The notes under the pieces: model-generated | The model's database searches: none | Seen by the model: the letters and a program-made list of their open reading frames with translations, nothing else | Told to the model about the DNA's origin: nothing | In this document: positions 24,071 through 34,000 of the stretch, piece after piece | Numbering within the stretch: position 1 is the stretch's first letter | Layout of the letters: the number at the start of each line of letters is the position of its first letter | Position numbers and translations under genes: made by a program | Origin: Flavobacterium sp. ACN6 | Lineage (GTDB): Bacteria > Bacteroidota > Bacteroidia > Flavobacteriales > Flavobacteriaceae | Assembly: GCF_002304005.1 (NCBI RefSeq) | Contig: NZ_MRCQ01000003.1 | Coordinates: forward strand, 186,001 to 250,000 | Direction of reading: 5' to 3' | Length of the DNA: 64,000 nt

Positions 24071-25545
24071 ACGCTGTCTTTTGTTACGGAAACGGAATCT
24101 GGTCTGGCTCTTCTTACTGGTTTTGGTTTAGCGCCGCCAGCATCTCTTTTTTCTCTAAGCACTTTATATTCCTCGTATCCTTTATTTAATTGTCCATACA
24201 ATAAATTACCTATGACTTTTGCACCGCGCTGGTTAAAGTGTGTGTAATCTTTATTGGCTTTTGCCGGTGTTTCATCAACCCATTTTATCATAGAACCGTC
24301 GCCACCCATTAAGGTGTATAAATTCACAAATCCAGACTCGGTTTCCAGTGCATAATGTTTTTGCGCTTTCATTAACGGCACTACTGCAGAATCGGTTTTC
24401 ATTTCCAATTCATATTTAGTCGATTTATCAGCCGTAGAAACAATCAAGATCGAAACTCCTGGAAATGATTCTTTGATTTTATTTACAGTTTTGGTCATTC
24501 CTTTTTCATACCAAGAATAATTTTTGGTTCCGTAATTCAAAACGTTTGTTCCGTAATGCAGAATGATCAAGTCGTATTTCAAACTGTTATTAAAAGCCTG
24601 CATCACATCGGCATTAAACATTGAAATTGGAAGTCCTGAATTTCCTCTCTGAGAGAAATTATCAACGTGAACTCCGCTTCCATTATCGAAATTAAATCCG
24701 TAAATCGGAATTGAATCTGCATGCACGAAATTCGCCTTAAATGCTTTTAAACTTCCAGATGAAACCTTTAAAGTATTCACTAAATTATTCGGAGAAAGGT
24801 TTTTCTTAATGGTATCTTTTCCAACAATAAAATTAACTTTCCCAGTTTTAGATGAACGTCCATAAAATAAAGTGGCATTATCTAAAGAAGTAGAATATTT
24901 GCTCAAACCTGCTTCATACTGAACCCAAGTTGGATTGGATTGATCATTTGCGAAAAACACATGTCCGTTAACGCCAAATGGACTTGTAGGTCTTTTTACA
25001 TTCAAATACGATTGTGTTTTCCAGTTTTTAGAATAAGTAGATTTTACAGAACCTCTAGAAGCAGCAGATTCTGAAGTAATTGGAACAAAGCCAACGCCAT
25101 TTCCTCCAAAACGTTCTTGGTAATTGGTACGAACGTCCTGAACGATTAAATCCCCATCGGTCATAGAATCTCCGTAATAAGCAATTCTAACTTTGTTCTG
25201 TGGATTTTTTTCTAATTGATATAATTTTTCATAAAAAGAAATCAGGTATTGATATCCTTTATAATTCTCAAATGTTTCTGCAGGAAATTCGATTCCTTCC
25301 GTTTCATCAAAAACAATTTTCTGATTGTTTAATTTTCTTTCGCTTGCGGCAATACTATCGTCATCTAAAGAAAGTGAATCTTTAGCCACAGACTCTAAAA
25401 GCAGACTATCTATTAATATGTTTTTAGAATCTAATTTACTCTCTGAAAATATTTTGTCTGGAAGGATTTGTTTGAATCCAATAAAGGCAACCAGCGCTAA
25501 CGCTACGATTGCAAAAGACTGAAAAAAATAAGATTTTGTATTCAC
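24067..25545 (-). CDS. Membrane-anchored SGNH hydrolase-like protein
   Basis: A 492-residue protein with an N-terminal membrane anchor (residues 10-27), a Ser/Asp/Leu-rich linker, and an SGNH domain: catalytic Ser127 in RIAYYGDSMTDGDL, LILHYGTNVLNYG, and the C-terminal DYTHFNQRGAKVIGNLLY. The tail is basic and Pro-rich (KPKPVRRARP). It is the first gene of a three-gene operon with a second SGNH protein and an MBOAT acyltransferase. By analogy to AlgJ/AlgX and PatB systems it may take part in O-acetylation of an envelope glycan. Confidence 0.87.
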   Translation of the reverse strand: MNTKSYFFQSFAIVALALVAFIGFKQILPDKIFSESKLDSKNILIDSLLLESVAKDSLSLDDDSIAASERKLNNQKIVFDETEGIEFPAETFENYKGYQYLISFYEKLYQLEKNPQNKVRIAYYGDSMTDGDLIVQDVRTNYQERFGGNGVGFVPITSESAASRGSVKSTYSKNWKTQSYLNVKRPTSPFGVNGHVFFANDQSNPTWVQYEAGLSKYSTSLDNATLFYGRSSKTGKVNFIVGKDTIKKNLSPNNLVNTLKVSSGSLKAFKANFVHADSIPIYGFNFDNGSGVHVDNFSQRGNSGLPISMFNADVMQAFNNSLKYDLIILHYGTNVLNYGTKNYSWYEKGMTKTVNKIKESFPGVSILIVSTADKSTKYELEMKTDSAVVPLMKAQKHYALETESGFVNLYTLMGGDGSMIKWVDETPAKANKDYTHFNQRGAKVIGNLLYGQLNKGYEEYKVLREKRDAGGAKPKPVRRARPDSVSVTKDSV

Positions 25546-25630
25546 TTAATAATTATAAAAATATGAAGAACTGCAGTACAAAAATAAAACCAATTAAGTT
25601 ACTGTTAATTTATTGCAGGGAAAATTTGTG

Positions 25631-25663
25631 CAAAGATAGAATAACATTTTGTTTCTAATTCAA
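25631..25663 (-). promoter_or_regulatory. Promoter of the SGNH/MBOAT operon
   Basis: TTG (25663-25661), 22-nt spacer, TATCTTTG (25638-25631). Predicted leader about 80 nt. Confidence 0.65.
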
Positions 25664-25690
25664 TTTAACAAGAAAGTAGAACAAAAAAAA

Positions 25691-25712
25691 GAGGTTAGAT
25701 AAATCTAACCTC
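25691..25712 (-). terminator. Terminator of the hmuY operon
   Basis: Perfect 10-bp stem GAGGTTAGAT / ATCTAACCTC with a 2-nt loop and a T run on the minus strand, 108 nt beyond the HmuY stop. Confidence 0.8.
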
Positions 25713-25819
25713 TAAATCAAAAAAAAATAAAAAAAACAAAGCTAATGATTAACTAAATTTTTGATGCTTTTTATTATAAACATTCTACTAAATAGACTTT
25801 TTTGAAACTATAATTCTTA

Positions 25820-26410
25820 TTAGAATGTCGTAGTGCTATTAGCTTGGTATGCAAAGTTAAAAGTGTAGATCCCAGATACAGAAGTCAATTCAGGTGTTGC
25901 TGGTGCATCTTTGTAATAACTTAATATTTCAAATTTAGCATACTTACCATCGTGTGTTTTAACTACAAATACTTTACCAGCAATAGGTGAAATAATATGA
26001 GTTGAAGCATTATAACTATACCAACCATTATTACTTCCTGTAGGAATTGCATAAGCAGCAGTACCATCTTGAACAAAAGTAGATGCAGCAGGAAATAATG
26101 TTACACTTGCAAATGTACCAGAAACGATACTTATTGATCCAGATCCTGTTCTTGTTGGTTCAGCATCTGCTTTTTTAGTTCCGCCATTTACAATAATAGT
26201 AGTTTTATTGAAAGCAATATCCCAATTATCACTGGTAACCACTTTATTTTCTGAAAAACTGAATTTTGTAAATTCTGTAGCTGATGCATCAAGATTAGAT
26301 ACTTTTGTTGTTACGACTGGGATTACTTCATTTTTATCATCGTCGCTACTGCAAGATGCTGTAAAAATAAATAATGCTAAAAGTGAAAGTTTTAGAAATT
26401 TTGTTTTCAT
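25820..26410 (-). CDS. HmuY-family haem-binding lipoprotein
   Basis: Lipoprotein signal with lipobox FIFTASC (Cys at residue 20) and acidic SSDDDK after it. The remaining sequence has the HmuY features: FTKFSFSENKVVTSDNWDIAFNKTTIIVNGG near the N-terminus, the TGSGSISIVSG strand, NNGWYSYNAST and KTHDGKYAKFEILSYYKD. HmuY of Porphyromonas captures haem and hands it to the receptor HmuR. This gene directly follows a TonB-dependent receptor gene with a 26-bp gap, matching that pair. Haem ligands cannot be assigned with confidence. Confidence 0.9.
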   Translation of the reverse strand: MKTKFLKLSLLALFIFTASCSSDDDKNEVIPVVTTKVSNLDASATEFTKFSFSENKVVTSDNWDIAFNKTTIIVNGGTKKADAEPTRTGSGSISIVSGTFASVTLFPAASTFVQDGTAAYAIPTGSNNGWYSYNASTHIISPIAGKVFVVKTHDGKYAKFEILSYYKDAPATPELTSVSGIYTFNFAYQANSTTTF

Positions 26411-26436
26411 GTTAAGGGTGTTTAAATAAATGTTGA

Positions 26437-28503
26437 TTAAAAATTATATTGAATTCGTGCAAAAAGCTGCCTTCCTGCTAGGTTACTAATTTGGCTAGGA
26501 TCTGTAAAATCAAGTAAATTGTTTGCTCCTGCTTGAAGCATAAATTTATCTCCGATATATTTTGAAATAGATAAGTTTGTTATGAAGTAATCAGCAACAA
26601 ATGTGTCGTATTTATCCAGAATTTGATTTCCGTTAGTATCAAACATTCCATATTTACTTCTATAAAAAACGCGCAAATTAATATCGGTCTTGATTTTTGG
26701 AATAGAATAAGCAACTTTGACATTTGCAGTATGTTTAGACCTATTATACAATCCGAAATAATCCGATTTATTAATTTGAACAGTTTGTAAATCAGAGTTA
26801 CGGATATATTGATAGTCTTCGAAATTATCTAAAACAGATTTATCCTTTGCTGTTAAATATTGATATCCAAATGACACCGATAATTGTTTAGTAAAGTCAT
26901 ACGTTGAATTAAATTCTAAACCATAGGTGAAAATTTGACTTATATTAAAGTAGCTAAAAACATTTTGACCATTAGTTTTTTGAGCTACAACACGAGTGTC
27001 AATCAAATTCTCTATTGAATTATAGAAAGCATTAACATCTATCCTGAGCTTATTCTTTTTGTAAAAAGTTCCAAAGTTGAAGTTTATAGAACTTTCAGCC
27101 TCTAATTGATTGTTAAAGTTTATTCCTTCAACTCTACTCAAAATCTGTCCTTGTTCCTGAAGCTGATTCAATCGAGCTTCAGCTACATTATATCCTAAAA
27201 CAGTGTATCCAACCGATGGGTTTGTAAAATCAAAATATAATTGACGGAAATCTGGTGCTTTATAGCCATACCCCACTGACGATTTTAAGGATAAATTTTC
27301 ATTAATTTTATAGTTTGCAGCCAGTTTTGGACTAAATTGTGAGGCATACACACTGTGATTATCATATCTAAAACCAGCTATTATATTCCATCTTTCTGTT
27401 GGATTATAATCATATTGCAAAAAGACATATTGTGAATTAAACTCTACTTTTTTATCAAAGTAAGTTCTATCCAAAGTCTCATAATTTAATCCAAGGCCCC
27501 CAGTTAATTTAGCATTCTTTAGTGAAAGTGTAGTTCTAATCTCTGGACGAAAAAGCCATTGATCGTAATAAGCACTTTCGTAAGTAATATTGTTCTCATC
27601 GTTTAAGAACGAATCATTTTTGTAATTGGTAGCATAGAATTCATATTCAGAATATACTTTAGAACTCCACTTATGTTCTAGTTTAACCTGCGAATTCCAC
27701 TCTTTCTCTTTCGCATCACCTTTATAATTTTCAGAATCAATAATAGCGACGTTATCCATTTTCATATCATAAAAACGGTTACTCATAATTAATTTTAAAT
27801 TTTCTGAGAAATCATAATATATTTTAGGCTGAATTGTAAAATTATAGAAAGGTTCTACATTTTTTAAAGGTGTACTTTTATCTAAATCATAACCATCTGT
27901 AGAATAAAAATTAGCAAAAAGATTAGCCGAAAATTTATTTTTTTTCCAAAGAAGATTTGTATTTGCATCATTAGTATTAAATGTCGCATACCTATAAGAA
28001 AGACTGCCCGAAAACATATCTTTTTTAGGTTTTTTAGTAATCACATTTATTACTCCTCCCATTGCTTCAGAACCATATAATGCAGACGACGCTCCTTTTA
28101 CAATTTCAATTCTTTCAATATTTCCAACCGAAACTCGTGATAAGTCCAAAACACCAGCGCTTCTTCCTACGAGAGGCACTCCATCAATTAAAATCATGGT
28201 GTAGGCCGCATCTAAACCCTGCATTTGAATCCCCTCAAAACCACTTTCGTCTGGAATTAAAATAATCCCTGTTTGTTCACTCAAAATTTCATTTAATCGT
28301 GTAACACCAGATTTTATAATGGCTTCTGATGTAATAATTGTCATTGGCAAAGGCAATGAAGAAAGTACCCTTTCTGTTCTCGTTGCGGTTGTAACTTTAA
28401 CTTCTGACAATTCATTTGCTGAGACACTATCTTTTCTAATTTCTTGAGCAATACAAACTTGACAAAAAAGTAAAATTATAAAAAGGGTAATTTTTATTTT
28501 CAT
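26437..28503 (-). CDS. TonB-dependent outer-membrane receptor (probable haem/HmuR-like)
   Basis: The 688-residue protein has a signal peptide (residues 1-19), a plug domain (LPLPMTIITSEAIIKSG...IERIEIVKGASSALYGSEAMGGVINVITK) and a C-terminal beta barrel ending in a terminal aromatic (ARIQYNF). It lacks the carboxypeptidase-like N-terminal extension of the SusC type. Because the next gene encodes HmuY, haem or haemoprotein-derived iron is the most likely substrate. Expression probably starts in the intergenic region shared with the divergent DUF6607 gene. Confidence 0.92.
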   Translation of the reverse strand: MKIKITLFIILLFCQVCIAQEIRKDSVSANELSEVKVTTATRTERVLSSLPLPMTIITSEAIIKSGVTRLNEILSEQTGIILIPDESGFEGIQMQGLDAAYTMILIDGVPLVGRSAGVLDLSRVSVGNIERIEIVKGASSALYGSEAMGGVINVITKKPKKDMFSGSLSYRYATFNTNDANTNLLWKKNKFSANLFANFYSTDGYDLDKSTPLKNVEPFYNFTIQPKIYYDFSENLKLIMSNRFYDMKMDNVAIIDSENYKGDAKEKEWNSQVKLEHKWSSKVYSEYEFYATNYKNDSFLNDENNITYESAYYDQWLFRPEIRTTLSLKNAKLTGGLGLNYETLDRTYFDKKVEFNSQYVFLQYDYNPTERWNIIAGFRYDNHSVYASQFSPKLAANYKINENLSLKSSVGYGYKAPDFRQLYFDFTNPSVGYTVLGYNVAEARLNQLQEQGQILSRVEGINFNNQLEAESSINFNFGTFYKKNKLRIDVNAFYNSIENLIDTRVVAQKTNGQNVFSYFNISQIFTYGLEFNSTYDFTKQLSVSFGYQYLTAKDKSVLDNFEDYQYIRNSDLQTVQINKSDYFGLYNRSKHTANVKVAYSIPKIKTDINLRVFYRSKYGMFDTNGNQILDKYDTFVADYFITNLSISKYIGDKFMLQAGANNLLDFTDPSQISNLAGRQLFARIQYNF

Positions 28504-28529
28504 TATTTTTATTCAGTCTTAATAATCGA

Positions 28530-28581
28530 TGCAAATATATAACTATTTTTAATTGTTCTAAATTAAATTTATATATTTGCA
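28530..28581. promoter_or_regulatory. Symmetric divergent promoters between TonB receptor and DUF6607
   Basis: A 13-bp inverted repeat (TGCAAATATATAA at 28530-28542 and its complement at 28569-28581) places TATATTTG as -7 box on both strands (minus 28539-28532; plus 28572-28579). The 26 bp between them would hold any regulator site. An iron regulator is plausible but not shown. Confidence 0.6.
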
Positions 28582-28607
28582 AAAATTAAAAAACAAAACA
28601 ATAAGTT

Positions 28608-29510
28608 ATGATTTCAAAAAGCCTTTTTTTGTCAGCCGTTATGGCTTTAACATGTGGTCTTGGTTTTAGTCAGGACAAAAAACAACAAGACATAAAATCA
28701 ATTAAATCTATGTGTGGTTGTTATGAAGTGAAGTTTAACTTCACAGAGACATTCTCATACCCAAAAGACACACTTACTTATAAGCCATCTGAGACGAAAC
28801 ATGAATCTGCTTTAGAATGGGTAGAATTACTAGAAGATACTCCTAACAAAATCGTAATGCAGCATTTACTTATTGTAAGTGATGATATGATCATTAAACA
28901 TTGGAGACAAGATTGGTTATACGAAAACACAGACTTATATTCTTTCGACAAAGGAACTTCTTGGAAATACAAAAAATTAGATAAAAAAACGGTTAAAGGG
29001 CAATGGACTCAAAAAGTATATCAAGTAGATGATAGTCCGAGATATGAAGGATCTTCGACTTGGGTACATGTTGATGGAAAAGATTATTGGGAAAACGTTG
29101 CTGATGCACCGCTTCCAAGAAGAGAGCAGACAAAACGCAACGATTATAATGTTTTAAAAAGAAGAAACATTCACGAAATCACTGCTACAGGATGGAATCA
29201 TGAGCAAGATAACGACAAATTGATTCGTGACGATGCGGGAAAAGATGTATTGTTAGCACAAGAAAAAGGATTTGATGTTTACACTAAAGTTCCAGATATT
29301 AAATGTATTGCTGGTCAAAAATGGTGGGCAGCAAATAATGTTATCTGGAAAAATGTTCGTGACAAATGGCAGACTCTTTTCGACAGACACAAAGATTTAA
29401 ACTTAGAAGCTAAAGTTGACAGAAAAGCACTTTACTCTCTATTGTTCGATTTAAAACCAGATACTGCTAAAGCAGAAACAGATAAAATCATTGACAAATT
29501 TGTTAAATAG
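28608..29510 (+). CDS. DUF6607 family exported protein
   Basis: A 300-residue protein with signal peptide ending GFSQ (residues 1-22). The mature part has the family pattern: CGCYEVKFNFTETFSY, KHWRQDWLYEN, WKYKKLDKKTVKGQWTQKVYQVDDSPRYEGS and WWAANNVIWKNVRDKW. The function is unknown. It is transcribed divergently from the TonB receptor/HmuY pair with symmetric promoters, which suggests a shared haem or iron role. Only its context and secretion can be supported. Confidence 0.85.
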   Translation: MISKSLFLSAVMALTCGLGFSQDKKQQDIKSIKSMCGCYEVKFNFTETFSYPKDTLTYKPSETKHESALEWVELLEDTPNKIVMQHLLIVSDDMIIKHWRQDWLYENTDLYSFDKGTSWKYKKLDKKTVKGQWTQKVYQVDDSPRYEGSSTWVHVDGKDYWENVADAPLPRREQTKRNDYNVLKRRNIHEITATGWNHEQDNDKLIRDDAGKDVLLAQEKGFDVYTKVPDIKCIAGQKWWAANNVIWKNVRDKWQTLFDRHKDLNLEAKVDRKALYSLLFDLKPDTAKAETDKIIDKFVK

Positions 29511-29530
29511 TTAGAATTAGTTGTTATAAG

Positions 29531-29560
29531 AAAGCCGGAAGTTTTGAGACTTCCGGCTTT
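29531..29560. terminator. Bidirectional terminator
   Basis: Perfect 12-bp stem AAAGCCGGAAGT / ACTTCCGGCTTT with 6-nt loop, between the convergent DUF6607 and SusD-like genes. Confidence 0.9.
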
Positions 29561-29593
29561 TTTTGGTTTTATTTTTTATAATGATGAATACTA

Positions 29594-31027
29594 TTATCTA
29601 GTACCACCTGCCCACCAAACATTTTCTTTATACACATAAGATCCGTCTCCATATAGATCTTTTAGATTAGAATTCGAAGCAACATCTGATTGACCGTAAG
29701 TAAATCTTAGAGGAAATAATTCAGGTTTTGCATTTACCATAGGGATAAAATTTCCATTTCCCATTGCTTTCAAACGTCTAATATCATTATACGATTCAAT
29801 ACCTTCATTTTCGTAAAACGAAATATGTTTTTCGAGCATAATCTTTTTTAACAATGCGTCACCATTTAGTGTTCCAATGGAAGCTATGTAAGCATCTGCT
29901 TGAGTTTCAGTAAAGGTTACTACTTGTTTTTTTGTGTAAGATGCTTTTATCGCAGCATTCATAGTAGTTTGTGCTTGAGGCAGATATAACCTAGCTTCAG
30001 CTTCAGCTTTCAAAAATAATAACTCATGGTAACTCAATAAGTAAACAGGATTTTTCTCATTAATCATAGATGAGACAGAATAGATACCCTGCCCCTCTAC
30101 ATCTTCTTTTGAATTGTCAAAAGGAACAACTACTCCTCCTATTTTAGAAAAGAATGCATCCGTACGAACATCAGCCGGTCCATTAGCAATCATTGTGGTG
30201 TAGAAACTTTTAGCGACACATATAGCACCTCTGTCTAATTGAAATCTCGCATAAGGATTTGGCACGCCAGCGTTTACAAATTTCAATTCATCATTCGCAT
30301 TCGCAAAAGAAGCATTGACGTAATTAATTACACCTTGATAATCTGCTTTTCTAAGAGACAACCTCATAGTATATCTAGCCAATAAACCATTTGCAGCTTT
30401 TATCCATTTTGCTGAATTCCCGCCATAAATTAAGTCTTGATTTCCTAAACTTGAGTAAGTTGTTGTTTTTTTTAGGTTAGTTACACCTTCATTTAATTTA
30501 GTAAATATTTCTAGATAAATTGCCTCTTGTTTGTCAACCTTAGGCTGAAAAATCACTCCTGGTTTTCCTGCTTCTTCGTAAGGTACATCACCGAATAAAT
30601 CTGTTAGAATAGCTAAATTATAAGCTAGTAGTATTTGAGCTATTCCTAATGTTTGATAGTTTCCTTTTTCTTCTCCTTTTGTACATTTATCAATAATAAT
30701 GCGTAATGTTTTTAGTTGTTCATAACTATTATTCCATCCATTATTATAAGTAGAAGATAATTGAGGTTCAGAGCGTCTAATTTGTGCATTATACATTTGG
30801 TTATGATTTCCTGCATTTAATTCAGAATATATTCCTGCATAAAAAGATGCATCGGAGCCCGTAACAGTAAAAGCAGAATTAATCATTACATCCGTAATTA
30901 TTAAACGGCTTGCCATATCTGTTGGATTATTCACATTCTTATTTATCTCATCCATCTTATCTTCTGAACAAGACTGAAATAAAAATAAAGTTACTAAAGC
31001 TGTTATTGCTAATTTTATATTTTTCAT
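29594..31027 (-). CDS. SusD/RagB-family nutrient-binding outer-membrane lipoprotein
   Basis: The chosen ATG at 31027 gives a lipoprotein signal (MKNIKLAITALVTLFLFQSC); the open frame extends 22 residues further but those overlap the susC end. The mature protein is a helical SusD-like_2 fold: SQ-TYNNGWNNSYEQLKTLR, GIAQILLAYNLAILTDLFGDVPY and the C-terminal YNDIRRLKAMGNGNFIPM. SusD caps its SusC partner and helps bind oligosaccharides or peptides. The partner gene lies 11 nt upstream. No glycosidase, sulfatase or regulator is adjacent, so the substrate is unknown. Confidence 0.94.
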   Translation of the reverse strand: MKNIKLAITALVTLFLFQSCSEDKMDEINKNVNNPTDMASRLIITDVMINSAFTVTGSDASFYAGIYSELNAGNHNQMYNAQIRRSEPQLSSTYNNGWNNSYEQLKTLRIIIDKCTKGEEKGNYQTLGIAQILLAYNLAILTDLFGDVPYEEAGKPGVIFQPKVDKQEAIYLEIFTKLNEGVTNLKKTTTYSSLGNQDLIYGGNSAKWIKAANGLLARYTMRLSLRKADYQGVINYVNASFANANDELKFVNAGVPNPYARFQLDRGAICVAKSFYTTMIANGPADVRTDAFFSKIGGVVVPFDNSKEDVEGQGIYSVSSMINEKNPVYLLSYHELLFLKAEAEARLYLPQAQTTMNAAIKASYTKKQVVTFTETQADAYIASIGTLNGDALLKKIMLEKHISFYENEGIESYNDIRRLKAMGNGNFIPMVNAKPELFPLRFTYGQSDVASNSNLKDLYGDGSYVYKENVWWAGGTR

Positions 31028-31038
31028 TTGATTTTTAA

Positions 31039-34000
31039 TTAAAAAGTAAAGTTCATTCCAAAACCAATGCTCTTCGTTTGTGGCATTGACCATTGTTCGA
31101 ATCCACCCGAGAAATTATTATTTCCTTGTGTAGCTTCTGGATCAAGATTAGGCATTTTAGACCACAATAAAATGTTTCTTGCAAAAACCGAAGTTCTAAG
31201 ATCAACAGAATTATTTAACAATTTAGGAAATTGGTATCCCAGAGTGACTTCTCTTAATTTTACAAAACTTGCGTCAAAAACTGCAGATTCTGCGATACCA
31301 TTTAATACCGCTTGCAATTGTTGCTGTGCATTAGGATCTGAAACACCTCCTCTAACAATATCATTTGGAGTTCCATTTTCTTTAACACCTGGGAATACAA
31401 ATTCAGAAGTTCTATCAGCTGTTCTTGCATCTATACCATAGTAATTCATTAAATTATTCGATCCGCTATAAATTTTTCCACCATTTTTCCAGTCAACAAC
31501 AGCTCCCATTGAAATTCTTTTGTATGTAAATTGAGTAGAACCTCCTAAAGTAAATTTTGGAGCAACTTCTCCTAATACTTTTAATTCACCATCAGCTACA
31601 GGAAGCCCTTCAGCGTTTACTATTATATTATTTTGAGCATCTCTGGCATAACCTGTACCGTAAATAACTGGGAAACGATCTCCTACACTAGCTCTAAGTT
31701 GCGGAGTTACAAATCCACCTAAAAAAATGTTATCAACACCATTTGCTAATGCCTCAACATAAGAGTCAATTTTCGAGAAGTTTGCATTTAATGTCCAATT
31801 AAAATCTTTTGCGCGTACAGGATTTAACATTACAGTTAATTCGTGTACGTCATTACGCATTTTCCCTCCATTTGTAACAAGGGAACTGGCTCCTGTTGAA
31901 CCAGCTAATGGAACGCTAAAAATTTGATCAGTTGAATTTTGCTTAGAAAAAGTATAGTCAATTCCAACTCTATTATTGAAAAATTTCAAGTCTACTCCAA
32001 ATTCATACGATTTAGTGTTTTGTGGCTTTAAATTTGGATCGTATTGTACATTATTAGGAATATACGAACTAATACCCCCTAACGGATACTGTATTGGTTG
32101 TCCTGACCAAAATCCACCACCGTAGGATGGACTAGTATAATAATTTCCTATATAATTTCCTGCTTGCCCTACTTGAGCAATGGATCCTCTAAGTTTTGCA
32201 TATGAAATAAATGAATTTTCCTTCAATCCTTCTAATTCTGTTACAACAAAACCTAAAGAAGCAGATGGATAAATAAAATCCCTATTTCCTCTAGGCATAT
32301 TTGACGCAATATCTTTACGAATAGTACCACTTAAGAAAAGCATATTTTTGAATGATAATTCAATATTATTAAAAAAACCAACAGTACGTATTTGTCTACG
32401 ATATTCTTCAGCAGCTATTGTTCTGGCATTACCAATTGTTGGCAATCCACCAAAGTTAAAAGCCGTACCCATCTCATCATATTCTTTAGTATTTTGATGG
32501 TTATACTCATTTCCAACTAAAACATTTAAATTAAGGTCTTTTGTTATATTTAAATTGTAATTTAAAGTAAATAAAGAGTTAATTACATCATTTGTTGTAC
32601 CAAAAAGATGAGCACTGCTACTTTGTCCTGATAAATCAAGTTTGTTTCCAAATTCAAAAATATTCCTGTAATTGGTAGTCCACGAATCTATCCCTACCTG
32701 ATACTTCACTGTTAACTTGTGGTTTCCTTCTAAACTTACGATTGGAGAATATTGAATATATGTGTTCCCAAAAGCACGATTCGTTTTTTCACTAAACTCG
32801 TTATTGTTAGCTGCCCAGTAAGGATTATTGAAAACACTTGGCCTATAATAAATTTGATCATACGGATTTGCTGGATTAGCATAACCAATTCCTTTTAAAT
32901 CGTAACTTCTTGGAGCAGCGAAAACACCAACTATAGCACCATCATTTGCTGATGTACTTTTATTTATTTTAGTTTGAATATAATTAAATGAAAAACCTGT
33001 TTTCCATTCATTATTCAATTTAGTATCTACTACAGCCTTTGCAGTATATCTACTCATACCCGTTTCTGGGATAATACCATCTTGTTTTGATGTACCTATA
33101 CCAAATGAGTAGTTAGTTTTTTCTGTTGCTTGAGAAATATTTAGTGAGTTATTGATCGTTATTCCAGTATTAAAAAAATCATTAACATTATTATAAGCTC
33201 TAGGATTAACCCACGGATCTAGACCAGCTTTTGCTCTTTGAGGTACATAATATTTATCTGGTTGTAATACTCCGCCATTAAGCGCATTAGCAACATTTCC
33301 TCCATATATAGGGTCATTTGGTAATTCTGAAATTTTTGGTCCCCAGTTTGTTGAAGCATTTGGATTAAATACCCCATTTGAACCTTGTGCATATTCATTT
33401 TGAGTATTTGGTTTCTTCGAAATTGTTTCAAAACTTGTAGAAGTATTAAAAGTAATAATAGGTTTTCCGTTTTGAGCAGAATTTTTTCCATTTTTTGTAG
33501 TAATCACAATTACACCGTTAGATGCTCTCAATCCATATAATGCAGATGCAGCTTGTCCTTTTAAAACATTGATTGACTCAATTTCGTTTGGATCGATATC
33601 TACTGCCCTGTTAGCAATATCAGAACCAGAAACTCCATTTCCTGTGCTAAAGTCTGGTTGAGATGCTACAGGCATACCATCAATAACATACAAAGGACTA
33701 TTATTTCCTGTAAATGATCGAGCGCCACGAATTACTATTTGAGAAGAAGCTCCCGGAGCACCACTTGAAGGAGTAATTTGAACCCCTGCCAATTTACCTT
33801 GCAAAGCACCTGAGAGGCTATTATTATTTCCTCTTGTGATGTCTGAAGCTTTTACCTGTTGAGTAGCATATCCAATTGAACGAGCATTTTTCTTGACTCC
33901 CAATGCAGTAACGACTACTATTTCTTTCAATTCTTCACCTTGCTCTTGCATTTTGGCATTTAGAATTGAGCCAGAAGGCACTGTCAAATTTAAATCTTTC

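Noticed and set aside
31067..31441. 124-residue ORF antisense to the SusC gene
   Set aside because: It is a shadow of the strongly coding opposite strand, with no recognisable features or promoter.
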